Below, in pieces: positions 26,178 to 35,976 of a DNA stretch of 64,000 bases. A program made the position numbers and the translations under genes. The stretch is from Planctomycetia bacterium (GTDB taxonomy: Bacteria > Planctomycetota > Phycisphaerae > UBA1845 > UTPLA1): contig JABTTW010000003.1 in assembly GCA_015075745.1 (NCBI GenBank), forward strand, positions 186,001 to 250,000. The letters are read 5' to 3'. How positions within the stretch are numbered: position 1 is the stretch's first letter; each line of letters opens with the position of its first letter. A model generated the notes under the pieces. That model was not told where the DNA came from and did no database searches. It worked only from the letters and a program-made list of their open reading frames with translations.

Positions 26178-27512
26178 TCAGCGCACCGATACGGCCGTCT
26201 TCTTGCCGTCGCTGACGTCGAAGGCCTTAAGGACCTTGCGATCCCGCACGTAAAGGGTGCCGTCCACGAGCGTGGGGACGGTCCATGCGATCTTGGTGCA
26301 GGCCTCGCACTTCGAGAGGATCTTCATCTTCTTCGGACTGACCCTCGCCAGATTCAGTCGCCCGTCCTCATCGAGGACGATCAGCTTCTTGTCGCCATAG
26401 ACACACGTGGCCTTGGTGATGCCGCGCTTCTTGAAGCCGAACTCGCCCGTATGAATATTCACGGACGCGAAGAAGGCCGGGCCGAAGTCGCCGCTGGAGC
26501 CGTACACATAGTCGCCAATCACCACCGCGTTACCGTGGTGAATCTTCATCTTCGCGTTGTACCACAACTCCTCCGCCGACCATTTGCCGTCCTTCTTGCT
26601 GATCTTCATTCCCCGGGCCCCGTTCCCGTAGGCCGACGAGACGAAGAGGATGTTGTCCTTGCACCAGACCGGCGTGCAGATGTTCGCGTCCCACTGCGTC
26701 TTGTGTGGGGCATTCCAAATGAGCGAGCCGTCGGCGGGATTAAGTCCGCTCGCGCCGCTGTCGGCGAAAATCACGACATGTTGCTCCCCGTCAATATCAA
26801 TGAGGAGCGGCGAAGCATGGGTGCCGTTGGAATCCTGATTCTTCCAGACGAGCGTGCCGTCGGACTGCTTCAGGGCGATAACGCCCCTGCCTTCGCCGCC
26901 GACCGGCAGAATAATCGTATCCTTATATGCCAACGGGCTGGCACTATAGCCGAAGGCCAGGGTGCCGGCCTCGTATTCCTTGCGGAGGTCCTTCGACCAG
27001 ATCAATTCGCCGGTGTTCTTGTCGAGACAGTTGAGCATGCACATGCACCCGACGGCGAACAGTCGGTCGCCAACGATGAGCGGCGTGGAATGCGGCCCGA
27101 GGCCGAAGTCCATCTGCATGTCCTTTTCCCAGTTGGCGTCGTAGGTGTACTCCCAGCGCGTCTTGCCGGTCGCGGCGTCGAGCGCGATGATCGCTTCCTT
27201 GCCTTCCAGGTCCCACTTCTTCTCCTCAAGCTGCTTTCGCTTCGTCGTCATGGCGTAAAGCAACTTGCCATCAGATGAAACGGCGGAGTATCCATCCCCG
27301 AGCTCGATCTCCCAGAGCTTCTGCGGACCGTCCTTGGGCCACTTCTTGGCCAGATTGTCGCAGTCAACCTTAAAGTCGCGGCTGGGGCCGCCCCATTGCA
27401 TCCAGTCGCCCTCACCGCGAGCCTCGCCGCTGCTTCCCATCAACGCAGAGGCAGCAACAATAAAGGTGAGCCGAGAAACGCAAACAAAACCACCATGGGC
27501 CATCTTGAACAT
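26178..27512 (-). CDS. Exported PQQ-type beta-propeller protein
   Basis: A 444-residue protein with a signal peptide and repeated propeller strands of the PQQ/quinoprotein type: IIALDAATGKTRWEYTYD, LNCLDKNTGELIWSKDL, VIALKQSDGTLVWKN, LNPADGSLIWNAPH and ASVNIHTGEFGF. Residues near WMQWGGPSRDF are typical of this secreted group, which is abundant in planctomycetes. Family members often bind no PQQ and have no known activity. ATG 27512 is preferred because GGAG lies eight bases upstream; GTG 27521 is possible. The C-terminus has a CEAC pair of unknown role. Confidence 0.88.
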   Translation of the reverse strand: MFKMAHGGFVCVSRLTFIVAASALMGSSGEARGEGDWMQWGGPSRDFKVDCDNLAKKWPKDGPQKLWEIELGDGYSAVSSDGKLLYAMTTKRKQLEEKKWDLEGKEAIIALDAATGKTRWEYTYDANWEKDMQMDFGLGPHSTPLIVGDRLFAVGCMCMLNCLDKNTGELIWSKDLRKEYEAGTLAFGYSASPLAYKDTIILPVGGEGRGVIALKQSDGTLVWKNQDSNGTHASPLLIDIDGEQHVVIFADSGASGLNPADGSLIWNAPHKTQWDANICTPVWCKDNILFVSSAYGNGARGMKISKKDGKWSAEELWYNAKMKIHHGNAVVIGDYVYGSSGDFGPAFFASVNIHTGEFGFKKRGITKATCVYGDKKLIVLDEDGRLNLARVSPKKMKILSKCEACTKIAWTVPTLVDGTLYVRDRKVLKAFDVSDGKKTAVSVR

Positions 27513-27636
27513 ATCAATCACTCCGATTCCAGGCTCACCAACCGAACGACAGGCAGCGTCGCCTCAATGAAAGCCATCGCGACGAATCCGGGCCACCGCA
27601 CCAAACTCGTCCGCTCGGCCATCAGCCCGAGTCTGA

Positions 27637-28758
27637 TTACTCGCCGTCGCTGTCATCATCATCTTCGTCGTCGTCCTCCTCATCTTCGGCCTCTTCTTCC
27701 GCCTGGGCCTTCTTGCGAGCGGCGATCTTCTGTGCCGCCTCTTCCTTCTGCTTGTTTCTGTCAGCCTCCGAGATCATCCGCGTGTTGGACTTGACGGCGA
27801 TGCTGATCTTCATCGTGCCTTCCCCACCACCCACCTCCGATAGCGACATCCTGATATCCGACTTGCTATCGGTCTCATTGCTGACGATCACGCCCAGCTC
27901 GATGTCATATATCGCCTTCCCTTTGCCGGAGCCCTTAACCTTTGTGCCGCTACCCTTCTTTTCCCCCTTCGCGTCGTCGGCCTTCTTATCCACGTCGCCG
28001 CCCTCGCTTGATTCGTCAATTGTGTAGCTGATGAAGGCGACCTTTCGTCCATTTTCCGTGCCGATGCGATCGAGCTTATAGGTGACATTTTCCACGACAG
28101 TGCCCGTCCGGGGGCGTTCCTGTTTGGAAGTGGCCGACCATGTATCTCCCACGGCGACTTCCTTGCCGGGGTAAATCATGAGCGGATCCTCGGCATACTG
28201 GCGGCGTCCCACCTTGTCCGTGAACTCACTCTTCATCTCCGTCCAGAACATGTTCATGGTCGCCTTGGCATCGATCTTTTTGGCGATCTCATCCATGCCG
28301 GAAAAGTTCAGCACCTTTCCATCGCGCCCCACTTCATACTTGATGGACTCACCAACCATGGGCCCGAAGATGGTTGCCAACAGCGGCGCGGCCTCCTCGT
28401 TCTCAGCATCGTCGGAATCGAACTCAAGAGTGCCGCCCATCATGGGCATGTCGAAGATCTGCACCGCGCGCTCGAAGGTAGCTGTGACCTCCTTCTTGCC
28501 CATCGCCCCATCCTTCACCTGCTCGCGACGGCAAAGCACGGTGTCGAATTGCATTTTCATCGACTCGCCCTTCGGAACGTTGGGTATGCCGCTCATGACA
28601 CGTGTCGCATGAATCTTCGATTCAAAAAGATAGGACGACCCGGCCTCAAACTTGCGCTTGATGACGACCGACTCCGCCATGGCGGTACTGACGGTCAGGG
28701 CCGCAAGTAATCCGAGAAGACTGACTCGACGAAATCTGAAATCTCTGACACGAAGCAT
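27637..28758 (-). CDS. Secreted DUF6263-like protein with acidic tail
   Basis: A 373-residue protein with a Sec signal (cleavage after STAMA, about residue 28). The body resembles the DUF6263 group of secreted proteins found in planctomycetes and relatives: FEAGSSYLFESKIHATRVM near 37, PGKEVAVGDTWSAT near 197 and YDIELGVIVSNETDS near 285. A lysine/glycine-rich linker lies at about 250-275 and the last 40 residues are alternating lysine-alanine helix and then nearly all Glu and Asp. No enzymatic motif. GGAG is seven bases before the ATG. Confidence 0.8.
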   Translation of the reverse strand: MLRVRDFRFRRVSLLGLLAALTVSTAMAESVVIKRKFEAGSSYLFESKIHATRVMSGIPNVPKGESMKMQFDTVLCRREQVKDGAMGKKEVTATFERAVQIFDMPMMGGTLEFDSDDAENEEAAPLLATIFGPMVGESIKYEVGRDGKVLNFSGMDEIAKKIDAKATMNMFWTEMKSEFTDKVGRRQYAEDPLMIYPGKEVAVGDTWSATSKQERPRTGTVVENVTYKLDRIGTENGRKVAFISYTIDESSEGGDVDKKADDAKGEKKGSGTKVKGSGKGKAIYDIELGVIVSNETDSKSDIRMSLSEVGGGEGTMKISIAVKSNTRMISEADRNKQKEEAAQKIAARKKAQAEEEAEDEEDDDEDDDDSDGE

Positions 28759-28986
28759 AAGAATTCTCCATTGACTGAATTTACTGATTGCGCGGCAAAA
28801 ACGCCGTCCGGCCGTGATTCTGCGACTATTGTTCTGTTAAATGGCTCGCGGCACAAGTGCGCGGAGGCCCACGCTTCTCCCGCGATCTCTCTGGCATCAT
28901 TCAAAACGGGATTCAGCCGAAACGCTCACTCCCCAATCACGCCGACATGGGGCAACCAGGAGACCCGCATATCCACCCGGAACCGA

Positions 28987-30354
28987 TCATTCACCGCACA
29001 GATCCTCGGCAATCGCGCTGAGAAACTCTCCTGCCCCCGCGCGACTCACCGGTCCGACGATGTACGTGGCCATCAAGTGAAGGCAGCCGCGATACTGGTT
29101 TACCTGTAACGTCACACCGGGCGGAGAAAGCGCCGAGTTGAGCGTATAGACCAGGCTGGTCGGCTGTCCGCAAAAGGTCTCCAGATCGGCGATGACCGGA
29201 CCGAGAAACCCAAATCCGAAAGTGGCCGGCTGCTTCTCTGCCTGGTCGCGAATGTGACGCTCCAGCAGTTTCTCGCGCGGAGCAAGCCACGACATCATCT
29301 GCAAATTGCCAAGCTCGATGGAACGCCGAATCTGGTCCCGCATCGAATCGTGCAGCAGCTTCGAAGCCCGGTCGCGGTCTTCAAGCGCCTGCCGCCGAAT
29401 CTCCAACTGAATGAACGACATGAAGTTTCGAAAGATCGGATCCGCTCGCCCCGGTGCGCGAAGGTTGAGCGGCACGTCCGTTCTGAAGATCGATCCCGGC
29501 TTCTGCGGATGCCGTGATAGTCGGGCCACGACCCGAAAGGCACTGGCCAGAATGAGCGGCGTCAGATTGACGAATCCGCATATCGCCCTGGCCCGTCGCT
29601 CAACCTGACGCGTCTGCTCCGCAGAAAGCGCATGCACCTCGATGCCGTACGGCTCACAACCCCACGCCATTTGATCCGGCGGCGTCATGATGATCGGCTT
29701 GCCGGGCAGTCGAATATTCTGCCGGATAACGGACAGCGCCGCCTTGATTCGCCTGTTTCGCGGGTATCGAAAAAGGTGCTCGGACATCTCATCTCTCGGA
29801 CGAGCGTCAATCGATTCTGCGGGCCCCGCGCCTTCCGATGCAACTGCCTCATGGCAACGGCTCAACTCCCTCAGGACGAACTCCGGCGCCTTGCCATCCA
29901 TCAAAACGTGGCTGAAGTGAAGGATGAACACGTCGCGACCACCCGGCTGACGCAGCAGATGAAACGAAATCGGCGCATCCCGGTCCAGGTCCATCGGAGT
30001 CACAAACAACTTTTCCCCATAGGCCCGGGCCTCGGCGGGGTCATCAGTAGGGAGTGCGGCCCGTTGCAGTCGAGGCACGCGTTGAGGATCAAAGCGCCAC
30101 CTGGGAACCCCGTTGTTCGAGCCCTCCTCAAGGCGGCCGGTGATAACGGGAAATGACGCCGCCAAACGCCCGATGGCCTCGCCCAGTCGCTCGGCGTCGA
30201 TCCTCCCGGCGAGCCAAACGTGGCTCTGGCACTGAAAGCCGCCGTGCCCGACGCCGCGCATGGCTCGATGGGCGATCAGCATGAGCCGATCCGCCGAGTT
30301 AAGCGGCTGACTCCCGGAGTGCGTTAGGTTTGGATCAATGTCAGCAACCGGCAC
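28987..30354 (-). CDS. Stand-alone condensation-fold acyltransferase-like protein
   Basis: A 455-residue protein with the CoA-dependent acyltransferase/condensation fold, as in NRPS condensation domains and wax-ester or PapA-type acyltransferases. The catalytic motif HxxxDG is present as HVLMDG (His149, Asp153, Gly154). Later parts include RTDVPLNLR and LVYTLNSALSPPGVTLQVN. No adenylation or carrier domain is near, so it probably acts on a free acyl-CoA, acyl carrier or alcohol. The frame starts at GTG 30354 without a good ribosome-binding site; an internal start near residue 25 is possible. It diverges from nifJ. Confidence 0.78.
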   Translation of the reverse strand: MPVADIDPNLTHSGSQPLNSADRLMLIAHRAMRGVGHGGFQCQSHVWLAGRIDAERLGEAIGRLAASFPVITGRLEEGSNNGVPRWRFDPQRVPRLQRAALPTDDPAEARAYGEKLFVTPMDLDRDAPISFHLLRQPGGRDVFILHFSHVLMDGKAPEFVLRELSRCHEAVASEGAGPAESIDARPRDEMSEHLFRYPRNRRIKAALSVIRQNIRLPGKPIIMTPPDQMAWGCEPYGIEVHALSAEQTRQVERRARAICGFVNLTPLILASAFRVVARLSRHPQKPGSIFRTDVPLNLRAPGRADPIFRNFMSFIQLEIRRQALEDRDRASKLLHDSMRDQIRRSIELGNLQMMSWLAPREKLLERHIRDQAEKQPATFGFGFLGPVIADLETFCGQPTSLVYTLNSALSPPGVTLQVNQYRGCLHLMATYIVGPVSRAGAGEFLSAIAEDLCGE

Positions 30355-30760
30355 GGATTGAGACCCTGGAAGCCATTGGGCGCCATCCAGCCGCCGCCCG
30401 ATTTATCTCCGAGACCAGACCACGGGCCATCGGCACCCTGGGGTTTAGTAAACCCCTGGGACTCTGTCAATTAGCGCCATCCCGCCCCCGCCGCGAATCC
30501 GAAAAGTACGGGATAGATGCGGAAAAATGCCCTAAAACGCAACCCGATCATCGCGAATTGCTCGCAAAGTCGACGACCGGCCTCTGGAACGCTCGTTGCT
30601 ACATGACTTCGCGGCAGTCGTGCCGGTAATTGGAATTTGTCATTCAGGTCCAGCCATCGGAGTCTCCGTGTCGCCGGGCCGGTCTGAGTTTCGGCCTGCA
30701 TCGGCATTTGCAGCGTTTCAGCAGGCGCCACCTGGCCCAGACCTCGGAGGACCATTCGCG
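30355..30760. promoter_or_regulatory. Divergent control region of the acyltransferase gene and nifJ, with 17-base palindrome
   Basis: GGGGTTTA (30440-30447), G, TAAACCCC (30449-30456) is a perfect 8-1-8 palindrome, flanked by partly complementary CCC/GGG. It lies between two divergent genes and is a candidate operator, or a short hairpin in either leader. No confident promoter hexamers were found. Confidence 0.45.
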
Positions 30761-33700
30761 ATGGAAACACCACAAACTGTGACCCTGGACGGAAACGAGG
30801 CAGTCGCCTCCGTCGCGCATCGCATTAACGAAGTCATCGCCATCTATCCCATCACCCCGTCCTCCCCCATGGGCGAGTTCGCCGACGAATGGGCAACCAG
30901 GGGCGTTAAGAACATCTGGGGCGTCGTCCCTTCGATCACCGCAATGCAATCCGAAGGCGGCGCCGCGGGCGCGATTCACGGGGCACTGCAGGCCGGCGCC
31001 CTGGCGACAACCTTCACCGCCTCGCAGGGCCTCCTGCTCATGATCCCCAACATGTACAAGATCGCCGGCGAGTTGACCGGCTTCTGCATGCACGTCGCCG
31101 CCCGGACTCTCGCCACCCACGCCCTGTCCATCTTCGGCGACCACTCCGACATCATGGCCTGCCGCCAGACCGGCTTCGCCATGTTGGGCGCGGCCTCGGT
31201 TCAGGAAGCCCACGACATGGCGTGCATCGCCACCGCCGCGTCGCTGGAGAGCCGCATTTCCTTCCTCCACTTCTTCGACGGCTTCCGCACCTCGCACGAG
31301 GTCGCCAAGATCGACCTGCTCAGCGATGACGACCTGAGAGCCATGATCCGCGACGAGTTCGTAAAGGCCCATCGCGATCGAGCGCTCACGCCGGATCGCC
31401 CGGTCATTCGGGGTACGGCCCAGAATCCTGACACTTTCTTCCAGGCCCGCGAGGCGTGCAACTCCTATTACGACGCCTGCCCGGCCATCGTCCAGACAAC
31501 CATGGATCGCTTTGCCGAGCTCACCGGCCGCACCTACCGGTTATTCGACTACTTCGGCCACCCCGAGGCCGAGCGCGTCATCGTCATGATGGGCAGCGGC
31601 GCGGAGGCCTGTCGTGAGCTGGTTGAGGAGCGCGTCAAGTCCGGCGACAAGATCGGCCTCGTCGTCGTCAGGCTCTATCGCCCCTTCCCGCTCGCGGCAT
31701 TTCTCGACTGCCTGCCGAAGACCACCCAATCGATCGCTGTTCTCGACCGCACCAAGGAGCCGGGCGCACTCGGCGAGCCGCTGCTCTTGGACGTGATCAC
31801 GGCATTTCACGAAGCGCAAGCGCAAGGCCAACTGCCCATGCCCGCCATGCCGCGGATCATCGGCGGGCGATATGGCCTGTCGAGCAAGGAATTCACCCCG
31901 GCATGTGTCCAGGCCGTTTACGACGAGTTGGCGAGTTCAAACCCCAGGCGGCGTTTCACCGTCGGCATCGTCGACGACGTGACCCATCTGTCACTTGACG
32001 TTGACCCCGAGATGGACATCGAGCCGGACGACGTATTCCGCGCCGTGTTCTTCGGGCTCGGCGCAGACGGTACGGTCGGCGCCAACAAGAACTCCATCAA
32101 GATCATCGGCGAAGAGACCCCAAACTATGCCCAGGGCTACTTCGTCTACGACTCCAAGAAATCCGGCGCCATCACCATCTCCCACCTGCGTTTCGGACCG
32201 CGGCCGATCCGCTCGACTTATCTCATCAAGCGCGCCCAGTTCGTCGCCTGTCACCAGTTCAACTTCCTCGATCAATACGACGTCTTGGAATACGCCCGCC
32301 CCGGTGCCGTGTTCCTTCTCAATGCCCCAGTCGACAAGGACGCAGTCTGGTCGCGCCTCCCCGCAGAAGTCCAGCAGACCATTCTCGAAAAGAAGCTCAA
32401 AATGTTCGTCATCGATGCGAACAGCGTCGCCCAGGCCACCGGCATGGGCACCCGCATCAACACTATCATGCAGGTCTGCTTCTTCGGCATATCCGGCGTG
32501 TTGCCCCCCGATGAGGCCATCGCTCACATCAAGACGTCGATCAAGAAAACTTACGGCAAAAAGGGCGACGAAGTCGTCCGCAGAAACTGGGAGGCCGTCG
32601 ACGAAACACTCAAGCACCTTCACGAAGTCCCTATTCCAGGCTCCGTGACGGTTTCTCGAAGCAGGCCCGCCACCGTGGCTGCGCAGGCCCCGGACTTCGT
32701 CAAACGCGTCACCGCCATGATGATGAAGGGCAAGGGCGATCTCCTTCCCGTCAGTGCGTTTCCGATCGACGGAACCTGGCCGACCGCCACCTGCCAATGG
32801 GAAAAGCGAAACATCGCCCTCGAGATTCCCGTCTGGGACGAGAAGCTCTGCATTCAATGCAACAAGTGCGCCATGGTCTGCCCTCACGCGGCCATTCGCG
32901 CCAAAGTCTACGAACCCGAGCACCTCGCAAACGCCCCCGACACGTTCAAGAGCACCGACTGGAAGACAAAGGACTTCGCAGGCGCCAAGTTCACGATCCA
33001 GGTCGCTCCCGAAGATTGCACCGGCTGCAAGGTATGCGTGTCCGTCTGCCCGGCAAAGGACAAGTCGAATCCTCGCCACAAGGCGATCGACATGCACCCG
33101 CAGGCCCCGCTCAGGGAGCCCGAGCGCGAGAACTACGACTTCTTCCTGAAACTCCCCAATCCCGACCGCACACGAATCGAGCGCCTCGACGTCAAAGGCT
33201 CTCAGTTGCTCCTTCCCCTCTTTGAATACTCCGGCGCCTGCGCCGGCTGCGGTGAGACGCCCTACGTCAAGCTGCTCACCCAGCTCTTCGGCGATCGCCT
33301 GCTCATCGCCAATGCCACCGGCTGTTCATCCATCTACGGCGGAAACCTGCCCTCGACGCCATATACCGTCAACGAAGATGGCCGCGGCCCGGCCTGGTCG
33401 AACTCACTCTTCGAGGACAATGCCGAATTCGGTTTCGGCTTCCGCCTCGCCGTTGATGCCCATCGCGGCTTTGCCCGCCATTTGCTGATATCCCTGGCGG
33501 GCTCGCTGGGAGATGAACTGGTCAACTCGATCCTCAACGCCGAGCAGGACGACGACGCATCCATTCTCGCTCAGCGACAGCGTGTGGCCGTGCTTCAAGA
33601 GAAGCTCGCAACGATTGATCGTCCGGAGGCCAGGCTGCTTCAGTCCCTCGCGGATTATCTCGTAAGAAAAAGCGTCTGGTGCGTCGGCGGCGACGGCTGG

Positions 33701-34390
33701 GCATACGACATCGGATATGGCGGGCTCGATCACATTCTCTCGACCGACAAAGACATCAACGTCCTCGTGCTGGATACGGAGGTCTATTCCAACACGGGTG
33801 GCCAGCAGTCCAAGGCGACTCCGATCGGCGCGGCGGCCAAGTTCGCATCAGCCGGCAAGTCCACCAACAAGAAAGACCTGGGGCTCATGGCCATGGCCTA
33901 CGGGCACGTCTACGTCGCCAGCATCGCCTTTGGCGCCAAGGACAATCACACCGTTCAGGCCTTTCGCGAAGCCGAGGACTACCACGGCCCCTCACTCATC
34001 ATCGCTTACAGCCACTGCATTGCTCACGGTTATGACATGCAGTACGGAGCCGACCAGCAAAAACGCGCCGTCGATTCCGGCATCTGGCCGCTCTATCGAT
34101 ACGACCCGCGACGAGCCGCCGCCGGCGAAGCGCCGCTGATCGTCGATGCCCCGGCCGGCAAAATCCCGGTCAACGAATACATGAGAAACGAAACCCGATT
34201 CCGCATGGTCGAGAAAATCGATCCGGTGCGCTTCAAGTGGCTCGCTGCCGAAGCGCAGAAAGCCGCCCAGCGACGAATCGCCGTCTATCAGCACATGGCC
34301 GGCCTTCGGGTTCCCGGTTCCGGCAATGGCGACGGGCAATCGCAATCCGCCCCGGCCGCGCCTCAAGAACCGGCGGTGGCCGATGTGTGA
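30761..34390 (+). CDS. nifJ: Pyruvate:ferredoxin (flavodoxin) oxidoreductase
   Basis: Single-chain PFOR, 1209 residues. It oxidises pyruvate or a related 2-oxo acid with CoA to the acyl-CoA, CO2 and reduced ferredoxin. Domains in order: N-terminal pyrimidine-binding part (VTLDGNEAVASVAHRINEV, YPITPSSPMGE), gamma domain (about 420-640), two 4Fe-4S motifs CIQCNKCAMVCPHAA (about 696) and CTGCKVCVSVCPAKD (about 752), and the TPP domain with CAGCGETPYVKLL (about 826), GDGWAYDIGYGGLDH and DTEVYSNTGGQQSKATP. GGAGG ten bases before ATG 30761 fixes the start; the upstream open frame is not conserved. Confidence 0.97.
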   Translation: METPQTVTLDGNEAVASVAHRINEVIAIYPITPSSPMGEFADEWATRGVKNIWGVVPSITAMQSEGGAAGAIHGALQAGALATTFTASQGLLLMIPNMYKIAGELTGFCMHVAARTLATHALSIFGDHSDIMACRQTGFAMLGAASVQEAHDMACIATAASLESRISFLHFFDGFRTSHEVAKIDLLSDDDLRAMIRDEFVKAHRDRALTPDRPVIRGTAQNPDTFFQAREACNSYYDACPAIVQTTMDRFAELTGRTYRLFDYFGHPEAERVIVMMGSGAEACRELVEERVKSGDKIGLVVVRLYRPFPLAAFLDCLPKTTQSIAVLDRTKEPGALGEPLLLDVITAFHEAQAQGQLPMPAMPRIIGGRYGLSSKEFTPACVQAVYDELASSNPRRRFTVGIVDDVTHLSLDVDPEMDIEPDDVFRAVFFGLGADGTVGANKNSIKIIGEETPNYAQGYFVYDSKKSGAITISHLRFGPRPIRSTYLIKRAQFVACHQFNFLDQYDVLEYARPGAVFLLNAPVDKDAVWSRLPAEVQQTILEKKLKMFVIDANSVAQATGMGTRINTIMQVCFFGISGVLPPDEAIAHIKTSIKKTYGKKGDEVVRRNWEAVDETLKHLHEVPIPGSVTVSRSRPATVAAQAPDFVKRVTAMMMKGKGDLLPVSAFPIDGTWPTATCQWEKRNIALEIPVWDEKLCIQCNKCAMVCPHAAIRAKVYEPEHLANAPDTFKSTDWKTKDFAGAKFTIQVAPEDCTGCKVCVSVCPAKDKSNPRHKAIDMHPQAPLREPERENYDFFLKLPNPDRTRIERLDVKGSQLLLPLFEYSGACAGCGETPYVKLLTQLFGDRLLIANATGCSSIYGGNLPSTPYTVNEDGRGPAWSNSLFEDNAEFGFGFRLAVDAHRGFARHLLISLAGSLGDELVNSILNAEQDDDASILAQRQRVAVLQEKLATIDRPEARLLQSLADYLVRKSVWCVGGDGWAYDIGYGGLDHILSTDKDINVLVLDTEVYSNTGGQQSKATPIGAAAKFASAGKSTNKKDLGLMAMAYGHVYVASIAFGAKDNHTVQAFREAEDYHGPSLIIAYSHCIAHGYDMQYGADQQKRAVDSGIWPLYRYDPRRAAAGEAPLIVDAPAGKIPVNEYMRNETRFRMVEKIDPVRFKWLAAEAQKAAQRRIAVYQHMAGLRVPGSGNGDGQSQSAPAAPQEPAVADV

Positions 34391-34451
34391 GACAGTCACC
34401 ATAGGGAGTTAGTTCCATGCAACCTACCCACTGCTGCCTGGAGTTATGGAT

Positions 34452-35444
34452 ATGAACCTCGAAACCCAGTACCTCGGATTCACCCTGCCTCACCCGCTGG
34501 TGCTCGGGGCAGGCCCTCTGTCCGATACCCTGGACGGAATTCGTCAGGCTGAAGATGCGGGCGTGGCGGCGGTCGTCCTGCGATCTCTCTTTGAAGAGCA
34601 GATTTCGGCCGAGTCCATGGCCACCCATCGATCGGTCGACTATCACGCCAACTCGTTCGGCGAAGCCCTGTCGTTCCTGCCCTCGCCCGAGGACTACATG
34701 CTCGGTCCCGCGGAATACATCGAGCACGTTCAGCGCGCCCGCCATGCCGTGCAGATCCCGGTCATCGCATCGCTCAATGGCAGCACGCTCGGCCGATGGC
34801 TGGAGTACGCCCAGTTAATCGAGCAGGCCGGCGCCAGTGCCCTCGAACTGAATGTATTTCAAATCCCAACGTCCCCGGATGAATCCGCCGTCGCCATTGA
34901 AGAACGAACGGCACAGGTGGTCCTGGAAGTCCGACGCATCACGAAGATCCCCCTGGCCATCAAACTGTCCCCATTCTACACAGCCCCCGCTCACTTTGCG
35001 GCGCGACTCGAAGAAGTCGGTGCCAGCGGGTTCGTCCTCTTCAACCGATTCTTCGAGCCCGACATCTCACTCGAAGATCTGGAATACACTTCGCACCTGC
35101 ACCTTTCTCACGCCTCCGAACTGCTGCTGCGCTTGCGCTGGCTCGCCATCCTTTCCGGCCATGTAGGAGGCTCCCTCGCCGTGACCGGTGGCGCCCATTC
35201 CGGCATCGACGCGGTCAAGGCCATCATGAGCGGCGCCAACGCCGTGCAGATCGTCTCCGCTGTCCTGAAGCACGGCATCGGCCACATCGGGCACATGCTC
35301 CAGGAGATCAAAACATGGATGGAAGTGCATGAATACGAGTCGATCCAGCAAATGTGCGGAAGCATGAATCTGCTTCGCTGTCCGGACCCGTCATCCCTGT
35401 TACGTGGAAATTACATCCACATGCTCCAGACCTGGCAGCCGTGA
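34452..35444 (+). CDS. Dihydroorotate dehydrogenase-like flavoprotein
   Basis: A 330-residue TIM-barrel FMN protein of the DHOD superfamily: LETQYLGFTLPHPLVLGAGP at the start, VIASLNGST, ALELNVFQIP, LAIKLSPFY and the phosphate-loop region TGGAHSGIDAVKAIMSGA. This subgroup is often found next to nifJ and probably is not the pyrimidine enzyme; a role linked to ferredoxin electron flow has been supposed but is unproven. GGAG lies eight bases before ATG 34452; the ATG at 34446 is only two bases from it. It follows nifJ by about 60 bases. Confidence 0.88.
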   Translation: MNLETQYLGFTLPHPLVLGAGPLSDTLDGIRQAEDAGVAAVVLRSLFEEQISAESMATHRSVDYHANSFGEALSFLPSPEDYMLGPAEYIEHVQRARHAVQIPVIASLNGSTLGRWLEYAQLIEQAGASALELNVFQIPTSPDESAVAIEERTAQVVLEVRRITKIPLAIKLSPFYTAPAHFAARLEEVGASGFVLFNRFFEPDISLEDLEYTSHLHLSHASELLLRLRWLAILSGHVGGSLAVTGGAHSGIDAVKAIMSGANAVQIVSAVLKHGIGHIGHMLQEIKTWMEVHEYESIQQMCGSMNLLRCPDPSSLLRGNYIHMLQTWQP

Positions 35445-35604
35445 AGCGGGGTTTATCCCCCCATAGTGCCAGATGGGTACGCGTAGACGGCGGCCATTTG
35501 CTCTCCGGCTACATATGATCTTTTGACATTTAGAGCGGATTGCGCGTTCCTCTAGCGCCATAGTGCACTAGGGGTTAGGCTCATTGCCAAAGGAGTACTT
35601 TGGC

Positions 35605-35976
35605 ATGGAAGCCTATTCGATGGATTTGCGCAGGCGGGTGCTGGCAGCGTGCGATGCCGGGCACGGGACTACTCCGGTTGCAAAGTCGTTCGATGTGTCG
35701 CCAGCCTGGGTTCGACGACTCAAGCAGCGGCGTCGCGAGTTGGGGACGATCGCGCCGCTTCCGCATCGCACGGGACCGATCCCCCGACTAAATGAATCTC
35801 GGAAAAAGCGACTCCGCAAGCTGGTGGAGGCGCAACCTGATGCGACGTTGGCGGAACTCCGCGACCGGCTGGGCCTGAAGATCACCCTGGGACATCTCTG
35901 CCGCTCGCTCCGCAAGATGAAGCTGTCGCTAAAAAAAAGTCGCTCTTCGCGGATGAGCAGAACCGCCCGGATGTGA
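35605..35976 (+). CDS. IS630 transposase, first frame (helix-turn-helix part)
   Basis: 123 residues, with the DNA-binding helix-turn-helix regions: YSMDLRRRVLAACDAGHGTT, VAKSFDVSPAWVRRLKQRR and ATLAELRDRLGLKITLGHLC. The last residues after LSLKK are read from the wrong frame if ribosomes do not shift. The overlapping end with the next frame and the run of eight A at 35931-35938 fit the programmed -1 frameshift known in several IS630 members. Confidence 0.9.
   Translation: MEAYSMDLRRRVLAACDAGHGTTPVAKSFDVSPAWVRRLKQRRRELGTIAPLPHRTGPIPRLNESRKKRLRKLVEAQPDATLAELRDRLGLKITLGHLCRSLRKMKLSLKKSRSSRMSRTARM
35931..35938 (+). promoter_or_regulatory. A8 slippery site for -1 frameshifting
   Basis: Eight A in a row at the point where the reading frame must change from frame 1 to frame 3. 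After a one-base backward shift the sequence reads KKKSLFADEQNRPDVRIQRE, which joins the two transposase parts with normal IS630 spacing. Confidence 0.75.

Noticed and set aside
30596-30760. Upstream extension of nifJ
   Set aside because: Unconserved; GGAGG sits before ATG 30761 and NifJ homology starts there.
31991-33097. 368-codon frame opposite nifJ
   Set aside because: Antisense to conserved NifJ domains, with shadow-type composition.
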